From Planctomycetota bacterium (lineage in GTDB: Bacteria; Planctomycetota; UBA1135; UBA2386), in assembly GCA_003235605.1 (NCBI GenBank), contig QJVU01000116.1, positions 1 to 13,991 on the forward strand: a DNA stretch of 13,991 nt. The letters run 5' to 3'. A program made the position numbers and the translations under genes. Positions 1 to 5,049 of the stretch are shown in pieces (within the stretch, counting starts at the first letter, position 1; every line of letters begins with the position of its first letter). The notes below the pieces were generated by a model. The model was not told the origin of the DNA, did no database searches, and worked only from the letters and a program-made list of their open reading frames with translations.

Positions 1-1
1 G

Positions 2-2482
2 GCGCGACCCTGGGCCTTTGCCATGCATCGGGAGATGGCCGCAGACGACGAGGTCGTACAGCAGGTCCGCGGCGTGGGTCTCCGGATGGCCTTCGAGGGC
101 GATGCCCACGTGCCGGAGATCCTCGGCGAGCAGCCGCTGCCCGGACACCACAACTACTTCCTCGGCAACGATCCGAGCCGCTGGCGCACCGGCGTGCCCC
201 TCTATGCCGCGGTCCGCTACCAGAGTCTCTATCCGGGCATCGACCTCAGGCTGCGCGAGGTGAACGGCGTGCCGGAGTACGACCTGCTGCTGGAGCCCGG
301 CGCTGACCTCTCGGCCGTGAGCGTGCGCGTCGAGGGCGGGCAGGGTCTTTCGATCGCGGCCGACGGCTCGCTGGTCATCGAGACCGCTCTTGGCCCGCTG
401 ATCCAGCCCAGCCCCAGGACCTTCGAGGTGGACAGGGACGGCAGGAAGCGCGAGGTGGCGTGCCAGTTCACGCTGCTGGGCAAAGACCGGTTCGGTTTCC
501 TGGCCCCCGGCTGGACAAGCGGCACCAGCCTCACCATCGACCCGGGATTGATCTGGTCGACTCTCCTGGGAGGAGGCCGTGACGAGGGCGCGTTCACGAT
601 CTCCGTAGACGCCAGGGGGATCGTGACCGTGGGGGGATACACCGAGTCATCAGGGACACCCGACTTCCCAACCATCGGGGCCTACAAAGCGACCTGGAAT
701 GGTGGCAACCGCGATGCGTGGATCAGCCGTCTGGATCCCAGCAAGACCGGCACTGCGCAGCTCATCTACTCCACCTTCCTCGGGGGAAGTGGCGGCGAAC
801 GCGTCATCGCGCTCTTCGTCGACGCCAACGGGGTGGTGACTGTGACAGGGGGCACTGGATCCAGTGACTTCCCGACCGCGAACGCCTACGACACGACCCA
901 CCACGGGGGGGTGCTTGACGCTTTTGTCAGCCGCTTGGATCCCCGCGAGCCCGACGGCGCGCAGCTCCTCTACTCGACCTACCTGGGAGGGACCAAGAGG
1001 GACTATGCCAATGATCTCTACGTCGACGCCAGCGGTGTCGTGACTGTGGGAGGGGTGACCGGAGGGAGGAATGCGGTCAAGAACGCGAACGACTTTCCGG
1101 TTACCAGCAACAACGCCTACGACACGACCTTCCACGGCAACTTCGACGTCTTTGTCAGCCAGCTGGACCCGAGCATCAAGCCCCCGGGCTCGCAGCTTGT
1201 CTACTCCACCTACCTGGGAGGGATGAGCGGAGACCGGCTGTGGCAGCTCTTCGTCGAGTCCAACGGAGTCATCACCGTTGCGGGGGGCACGGCGTCGACG
1301 GACTTCCCCTGGACCCCCGGCGCCTACGACACGACGCATCACATCGGGCAGAACGGTGGCATCGATGCCTTCGTCAGCCGTCTGGATCCGAGCATCAAGC
1401 CCCCGGCCTCGCAGCTTGTCTACTCCACCTTCCTCGGAGGCTCCACCAGCGAGGAGATTCTCGGGCTCGTTGTCGATGCCAAACAGAACGTGATCGTGAC
1501 GGGCTGGACCGCTTCCAGCGACTTCCCGTCTACCAAGAACGCCTATGACACGACCTGGAACGGCTTGGGCTCCCAGGCTCCCGGCGGCGACGCCTTCGTC
1601 AGCCGCCTGATCCCGCGACCGCTCGGATACAAGCAGGGGCTCACCTACTCGACGTTCCTGGGGGGAACGCAGGACGAAGGGGGGATCGCGCTCTCCGTCG
1701 ACCCCAGCGGGCAGGTCGTCACGGTGGTGGGGGCGACGACCTCCCCTCGCTTCCCGACGACCAGCGGGGCCTACGACACCACCTACCACAAGGATCTCGA
1801 CGTCTTCGTCAGCCGTCTGGATCTGAGCAAGACCGGAACCGCACAGCTGATCTACTCCACGTACCTGGGAGGGGACGGTTGGGACCAGCCCGGTTTTGGC
1901 CTCTCCGTCGATGCCTGCGGCGTGGCGACCGTGGCGGGGTTCACGATCTCACCCCGCTTCCCGACGACGAGCGGGGCCTACGACACGACCTACAACGGCG
2001 GCAGCCTCACTCCGCCATTTCCCCCCAGCTTCGATCCCATCGGCGATGTCTTCGTCAGCCGTCTCGACATGGGCGTGGCGTTCTACGGCGACGTGTACGA
2101 GGCCTCCCTCAGCACCGGCGGCACCCAGAACCTGACGGTGAACGCGGGGCAGGCGCACGCGAAGAGGTCGTACTGGATCTTCGGCTCGGTGACCGGCACG
2201 ACGCCCGGCGTGACCCTGGCCTCGGCGATCGGGCCGGTGCACATCCCGTTGAAACCGGACCTCTGGACGGACTACACGATCGCGCTGGCGAACACCTCCG
2301 TCCTGGCGAACACCAAGGGGAAGCTCGATGCGTCGGGCACAGCGCAGGCAGCCTTCCACATCCCGAAGCTGAACCTGCCCAGCGCCATCGGCCTGGTCTT
2401 TCACCATGCCTATCTGGTCTACGACCAGAACAACAACTTCTACCTGGCCAGCAACCCGGTGCCGCTGACGCTGGTCAAGTGA
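2..2482 (+). CDS. SBBP-repeat secreted beta-propeller protein, 5' end cut by window
   Basis: The reading frame is open from the first bases of the window. The residues before the first ATG (ARPWAF at positions 2-19) match the paralog at 5050-7782, so about 110 N-terminal residues, including the signal peptide, lie outside; the ATG at 23 is not the true start. The visible part begins with the globular N-terminal domain usual in these proteins (GHHNYFLGND, VRYQSLYPGIDLRL, VNGVPEYDLLLEPG). Seven repeats of about 65-80 residues follow (nt 548-2068), with the pattern L-x-YSTYLGG ... VDA-x-G-VVTV-x-G ... DFPTT-x-x-AYDTT ... DAFVSRLDP, typical of SBBP repeats. Residues from nt 2069 onward form a C-terminal beta domain ending NPVPLTLVK. 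It is probably exported and structural or binding; the ligand is unknown. No transmembrane or anchoring motif is visible. The family call is strong, the role is not known. Confidence 0.9.
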   Translation, partial: ARPWAFAMHREMAADDEVVQQVRGVGLRMAFEGDAHVPEILGEQPLPGHHNYFLGNDPSRWRTGVPLYAAVRYQSLYPGIDLRLREVNGVPEYDLLLEPGADLSAVSVRVEGGQGLSIAADGSLVIETALGPLIQPSPRTFEVDRDGRKREVACQFTLLGKDRFGFLAPGWTSGTSLTIDPGLIWSTLLGGGRDEGAFTISVDARGIVTVGGYTESSGTPDFPTIGAYKATWNGGNRDAWISRLDPSKTGTAQLIYSTFLGGSGGERVIALFVDANGVVTVTGGTGSSDFPTANAYDTTHHGGVLDAFVSRLDPREPDGAQLLYSTYLGGTKRDYANDLYVDASGVVTVGGVTGGRNAVKNANDFPVTSNNAYDTTFHGNFDVFVSQLDPSIKPPGSQLVYSTYLGGMSGDRLWQLFVESNGVITVAGGTASTDFPWTPGAYDTTHHIGQNGGIDAFVSRLDPSIKPPASQLVYSTFLGGSTSEEILGLVVDAKQNVIVTGWTASSDFPSTKNAYDTTWNGLGSQAPGGDAFVSRLIPRPLGYKQGLTYSTFLGGTQDEGGIALSVDPSGQVVTVVGATTSPRFPTTSGAYDTTYHKDLDVFVSRLDLSKTGTAQLIYSTYLGGDGWDQPGFGLSVDACGVATVAGFTISPRFPTTSGAYDTTYNGGSLTPPFPPSFDPIGDVFVSRLDMGVAFYGDVYEASLSTGGTQNLTVNAGQAHAKRSYWIFGSVTGTTPGVTLASAIGPVHIPLKPDLWTDYTIALANTSVLANTKGKLDASGTAQAAFHIPKLNLPSAIGLVFHHAYLVYDQNNNFYLASNPVPLTLVK
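548..2068 (+). repeat. Seven tandem SBBP repeats in the first propeller protein
   Basis: Seven in-frame units each start with L-[IVLT]-[WY]STxLGG. Units 3 and 4 are the most alike: both end in a linker with SIKPP followed by SQLVYST, and the DNA is nearly identical around 1168-1225 and 1385-1441. That points to recent internal duplication or gene conversion. Seven units fit one closed seven-bladed propeller, which is an inference from the repeat number. Confidence 0.8.
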
Positions 2483-2487
2483 CGGTA

Positions 2488-2558
2488 CGGAGCCAGGCTC
2501 CGATACGACACCAGTTGTTACAAATGCAACGACCCGCGTCGAACCGGAGCCCGGCTCC
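2488..2558. terminator. Twin GC-rich palindromes between convergent genes
   Basis: The 85-bp gap between two convergent stop codons (2482 and 2568) holds two near-identical palindromes: CGGAGCCAGGCTCCG at 2488-2502 and GGAGCCCGGCTCC at 2546-2558. Each can form its own short hairpin and the two can also pair with each other. No T-run follows on either strand, so this is not a classical intrinsic terminator. A bidirectional transcription end or mRNA 3'-end block is plausible from position alone. Confidence 0.4.
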
Positions 2559-2567
2559 ATATGCCGG

Positions 2568-3068
2568 CTAGTGGATCGTGATGTTGCCCTTGAGCAGCGG
2601 TGCCAAGGCGGCGGGGGGCGGCGGGCCGATGAGCGCGATGATCTGCTGTATGGTCAGGTTCCCGAGGGCCGCCGGCGCGGCTCCAGATGCAAGGCGGTCG
2701 GGGACGGGGCCGCCGGCACCGTTGTCGTCGACGACGAAGAAGAACGTGGCCCCCAGGGCAAGCTCGGGCGGCGTCCTGACCAAATGGGTGATGGGACCCG
2801 CCACGGCGAGCATGCCATCGAGGGGCATGGCGGAGGTGATCCGCATCTGCAAGAAGGCCTTCGTGGCGGGCTCGACAAACACCGCGTGACCGCGGATGGA
2901 ACCGTCGGGCAACCTCACGCAGGTGAAGGCGAACCAGTGGGTCTCTCGATTCTGCGCCACGTATGCGCCACCCCCGCTCGCCAGGGGTGTTCCCTGGGCG
3001 GAGACGGGCCCGAGTAGGATTGTGACCGCAAGGCCAACGAACGCTGCGGATCTGCGTGCTGGATTCAT
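2568..3068 (-). CDS. Small secreted protein of unknown function
   Basis: The 166-residue product has a clear Sec signal peptide (MNPARRSAAF, a hydrophobic core, cleavage likely after SAQG near residue 26). The mature part is rich in beta-strand-like segments and contains FFFVVDDNGAGGPVPDRLAS around residues 110-130. That stretch resembles the 'V-x-DNG-x-G-x-PD' motif of secreted beta-sandwich proteins I have seen in bacteria without assigned function. The end (QQIIALIGPPPP ... LLKGNITIH) is proline-rich. The ATG is supported by a good ribosome binding site, AAGGAG, 6 bases upstream (TCCACG spacer). Conserved element A lies 73 bp upstream, so it may belong to the putative ECF regulon. No enzyme motif is seen. 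The gene is very probably real; its function is unknown. Confidence 0.8.
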   Translation of the reverse strand: MNPARRSAAFVGLAVTILLGPVSAQGTPLASGGGAYVAQNRETHWFAFTCVRLPDGSIRGHAVFVEPATKAFLQMRITSAMPLDGMLAVAGPITHLVRTPPELALGATFFFVVDDNGAGGPVPDRLASGAAPAALGNLTIQQIIALIGPPPPAALAPLLKGNITIH

Positions 3069-3141
3069 CGTGGACTCCTTGTCGCCGGCGGGCGCCGGCG
3101 GTTTTCCTGTGGGGTTTGTGTTCCCGGTCCCGAAGAGGAAT

Positions 3142-3206
3142 CCGGGTGAGGCGGGTGTCGCCTCTTCCCCAGGCAGCGCGCGGGCGTCGGGGTCCTGACA
3201 GGAAAC
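3142..3206 (-). promoter_or_regulatory. Conserved element, copy A, upstream of the secreted protein at 2568-3068
   Basis: Read toward the gene, it holds TTTCCTGTCAGGA (palindromic core 3193-3203), then a GC-rich middle (CCCGCGCGCTGCCTGGG), then a hairpin of GAGGCG and CGCCTC with a 5-base loop (3148-3164), then CCGG. It matches copy B closely and copy C more loosely. A second palindrome, CCCTGACAGGG, sits at 3229-3239. It lies between the sigma-gene remnant and the start of the secreted gene. A promoter or structured 5' leader is the likely role, an inference from position and conservation. Confidence 0.6.
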
Positions 3207-3269
3207 TCACCGCGCCCGACCAGGAACTCCCTGACAGGGTCTACGACTGCGTGCTCCGATCGCCCGGCG

Positions 3270-3545
3270 TCAGAGCCACTTGCGGAGCTCCGCCCGCGCT
3301 CGCAGGAACAGGACGCTGGCAGTCTGCTCGCTTGGCAGGCCCATCGCCTTGGCGATCTCCCGGTAGGACATCCGGCAGTAGGCCCGCAGGCAGATCACCT
3401 CGCGATACACGGGGCGGAGGCTCCGCAGGCCCGCCTCCAGGCGGGATTCGGTGTCGTGGGCGCGGGCAAGGTGACCCGGCGAATTGGCATCGTCGAGGAT
3501 GGAACGGCTCAGGTAGGACACCGCCGGTTCACCATCGCGGACGTA
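3270..3545 (-). pseudogene. C-terminal remnant of an ECF sigma factor gene
   Basis: About 86 codons, from EPAVSYLSRS to RARAELRKWL and a TGA stop at 3270, align with the last 88 or so residues of the intact sigma factor at 4201-4800. Over the final 57 residues 43 are identical, covering region 4 with its helix-turn-helix (MSYREIAKAMGLPSEQTASV). Everything that should precede it (region 2, which binds core polymerase and the -10 element) is missing, because the coding sequence of the secreted protein at 3569-4075 lies directly upstream on the same strand. The open frame does continue upstream to 3860, but that part is an out-of-frame reading of the secreted gene and has no sigma features. It cannot act as a sigma factor; a short DNA-binding peptide from an internal start cannot be ruled out. 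Confidence 0.8.
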
Positions 3546-3568
3546 TTGGCAACCACGAGTGAGCAGTC

Positions 3569-4075
3569 CTACTTGCCGATCACACCGACGCCGCCACGGG
3601 AGAGATAGTATGTGCTTGGAACCCACTCGGCGTAGGACTCTGCCAGGACCTGCTGGTAGAACCGCACGCCCACCAACTGCGGTGAGTTGGGAATCGGAAA
3701 GGACATCGTCGCCCATGGCTGTTGCGAGCTCCAGACGTAGGGCGTTGGCAGGACGACGTCTGCGGAGGTGTACAGGAATCCGTTCAGCGCCGGGATGGCG
3801 ACATTGGGATTCCTCACGCCGATGGCGAGATAGTAGTTGATGCCAAAACAACACCACCACGAGGACTGGACGCTATGTGGGACTTGGACCTTGAAGGTCG
3901 TCCCGACCTTCGGCAGGTTGAGCGCGGCCAACGTGCCGGGATTCTTGTAGGGCGCCTTCTGGTCGATGTAGGTGTAGCTCGCCGCTTGCGCGGACAGTGG
4001 CATGGCGAACATCAAGACGACTCCGGCGAGGATGGATTCGGAGAGCAACAAGCGGGGAGGGCTGGTTCGTGACAT
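3569..4075 (-). CDS. Small secreted protein of unknown function
   Basis: The product has 168 residues. The N-terminus is a signal peptide (MSRTSPPRLL, hydrophobic stretch to SAQAAS, cleavage near residue 31). The mature part has an aromatic-rich middle with a vicinal cysteine pair (SSWWCCFGINYYLAIGVRN). Its C-terminal segment, FPIPNSPQLVGVRFYQQVLAE ... YYLSRGGVGVIG, resembles a C-terminal segment common in secreted planctomycetal proteins (IPN-x-P-x-L-x-G-x-x-FYxQ), known to me only by pattern. No Shine-Dalgarno is obvious; the ATG is chosen because it starts the signal peptide. It lies 125 bp downstream of the intact sigma gene on the same strand, with conserved element B in that gap. Co-transcription with, or control by, that sigma factor is plausible. 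Function unknown. Confidence 0.8.
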   Translation of the reverse strand: MSRTSPPRLLLSESILAGVVLMFAMPLSAQAASYTYIDQKAPYKNPGTLAALNLPKVGTTFKVQVPHSVQSSWWCCFGINYYLAIGVRNPNVAIPALNGFLYTSADVVLPTPYVWSSQQPWATMSFPIPNSPQLVGVRFYQQVLAESYAEWVPSTYYLSRGGVGVIGK

Positions 4076-4123
4076 GGGACGATTGTCTGGGTTGAAGGTA
4101 CTCCACGACCCCCGAGAGGGAGG

Positions 4124-4188
4124 CCGGGTGAGGCGGGTATCGCCTCGTCCCAGGGAGCGCGCGGGCCTCCGGGTCCTGACAGGAAACC
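4124..4188 (-). promoter_or_regulatory. Conserved element, copy B, upstream of the secreted protein at 3569-4075
   Basis: In gene orientation it reads GTTTCCTGTCAGGAC (palindromic core 4174-4184), then CCCGCGCGCTCCCTGGGACG, then the hairpin GAGGCG with CGCCTC around a 5-base loop (4130-4146), then ACCCGG. It starts about 15 bases after the sigma stop codon and ends 48 bp before the ATG of the secreted gene. Loop bases differ from copy A while the stem is unchanged. It is the best-preserved partner of copy A. Confidence 0.6.
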
Positions 4189-4200
4189 CGCTGGCCCGGC

Positions 4201-4800
4201 TCAGATCTTCTTCCGAAGCTCCGCGCGCGCCCGCAGGAACAGCACGTTGGCGGTGTTCTCGCTGGGCAGGCCCATGGTCTCGGCGACTTGGCGGTAGGAC
4301 ATCCCGCAGTAGGCCCGGAGGGAGATCACCTCCCGATAGACCGGGCTCAACCCGCTGAGCGCCGCCTCCAGGCGCTCCTCGGTCTCGCGGGCCAGGGCCA
4401 ACTGGCTGGGGGTGGCTTCATCGGCGCCCAGGATCGTCTCGGTCAGGAACGTCTGGCTCATGTCCGCCTGCCGGCGGACCTTGTTCCGGTCCCGCTTCCC
4501 GGCGTGGGCCCGGCGGACCTCGTCGCGGATGTTGTTCTGCACACAGGTCGCCATCCAGTTGCAGAAGTCGCCGTTGGTGGCCACCTTGCCCGCCCGGAGC
4601 GCCTTGAGCGCGTCGATGAACGACTCCTGGACCAGGTCCTCCTCGCCAGCGAGCTCGCCCCACTGCTCGCCGAGGCGCGCTGCCACCAGCCGGGTCACCC
4701 GCGGCAGGTAGCGCCGGAACAGGTCGTTCAGCGCCGCATTGTCCCCGGCCTGGGCGGCTTCGACCTGGTCCCTGGTCAGGCTGAAGTCGATGTCGTTCAC
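4201..4800 (-). CDS. ECF-family RNA polymerase sigma factor
   Basis: The 199-residue protein is a typical group IV sigma-70 factor, which directs RNA polymerase to specific promoters. Region 2 spans about residues 25-100 (LFRRYLPRVTRLVAARL, EDLVQESFIDALKAL, NWMATCVQNNIRDEVRR). A linker follows, and region 4 spans about 140-196 with the helix-turn-helix MSYRQVAETMGLPSENTANV and the closing LFLRARAELRK. Length is normal for the family. The start is a GTG; no in-frame ATG or strong Shine-Dalgarno is seen nearby, so the start is moderately sure. No anti-sigma gene adjoins it. It is divergent from the SBBP gene at 5050, and conserved element C in between could serve both directions. Its neighbours are all secreted proteins, so it probably controls these extracytoplasmic products; the inducing signal is unknown. 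Confidence 0.93.
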   Translation of the reverse strand: MNDIDFSLTRDQVEAAQAGDNAALNDLFRRYLPRVTRLVAARLGEQWGELAGEEDLVQESFIDALKALRAGKVATNGDFCNWMATCVQNNIRDEVRRAHAGKRDRNKVRRQADMSQTFLTETILGADEATPSQLALARETEERLEAALSGLSPVYREVISLRAYCGMSYRQVAETMGLPSENTANVLFLRARAELRKKI

Positions 4801-4821
4801 GGCGGGGATTCCAGGGGAACG

Positions 4822-4896
4822 CCGGGTTTCTTGTCAGGAACTGGTAGCCCGGGCGCTGCCTGGGACGAGGCAGGATTGTCTGCCTCCCAGATCCGG
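4822..4896 (+). promoter_or_regulatory. Conserved element, copy C, between sigma factor and second SBBP gene
   Basis: Read on the plus strand (toward the SBBP gene) it holds GGGTTTCTTGTCAGGAAC (near-palindrome 4828-4840), then GCCCGGGCGCTGCCTGGGACG, then a hairpin GAGGCAG with CTGCCTC (4867-4886), then TCCGG. The stem differs from copies A and B (G-C replaced by A-T plus an added G-C pair) yet still pairs, which suggests the structure matters. The GGAAC resembles a -35 element used by ECF sigma factors. The palindrome lies about 28 bp upstream of the sigma start codon, so sigma autoregulation is also possible. Confidence 0.55.
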
Positions 4897-5049
4897 GCGC
4901 TCGTGAGCCCCCACGATCGGCATCTATCCGGTGCAAGAGAGGGTTCTCCCCCCTGTCCGGAGACCTGCTGGTCTACCATGGGGTGTCGGCCAGAGAACGA
5001 GCTCGAGCCTCGGGGTGGCATCGAGACAACTTCAAGCCCAGGCCATGCC

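Noticed and set aside
650..1789. Long minus-strand open frame inside the first SBBP gene
   Set aside because: Repetitive antisense reading of the SBBP repeats (recurrent VGRVVG, EEGGVDEL); no domain and typical of GC-rich shadow frames.
548..2068. Tandem repeats as a possible CRISPR or satellite array
   Set aside because: Units are in-frame, of variable length and encode SBBP repeats, so they are protein repeats and not a DNA array.
3546..3860. Upstream part of the frame that contains the sigma-factor tail
   Set aside because: It overlaps the secreted protein gene on the same strand in another frame and shows no sigma region 2 sequence; only the last 86 or so codons are homologous.
4288..5049. 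254-codon upstream extension of the second SBBP gene's open frame
   Set aside because: It runs antisense through the well-supported sigma factor gene and has no protein-family features; the signal peptide starts at 5050.
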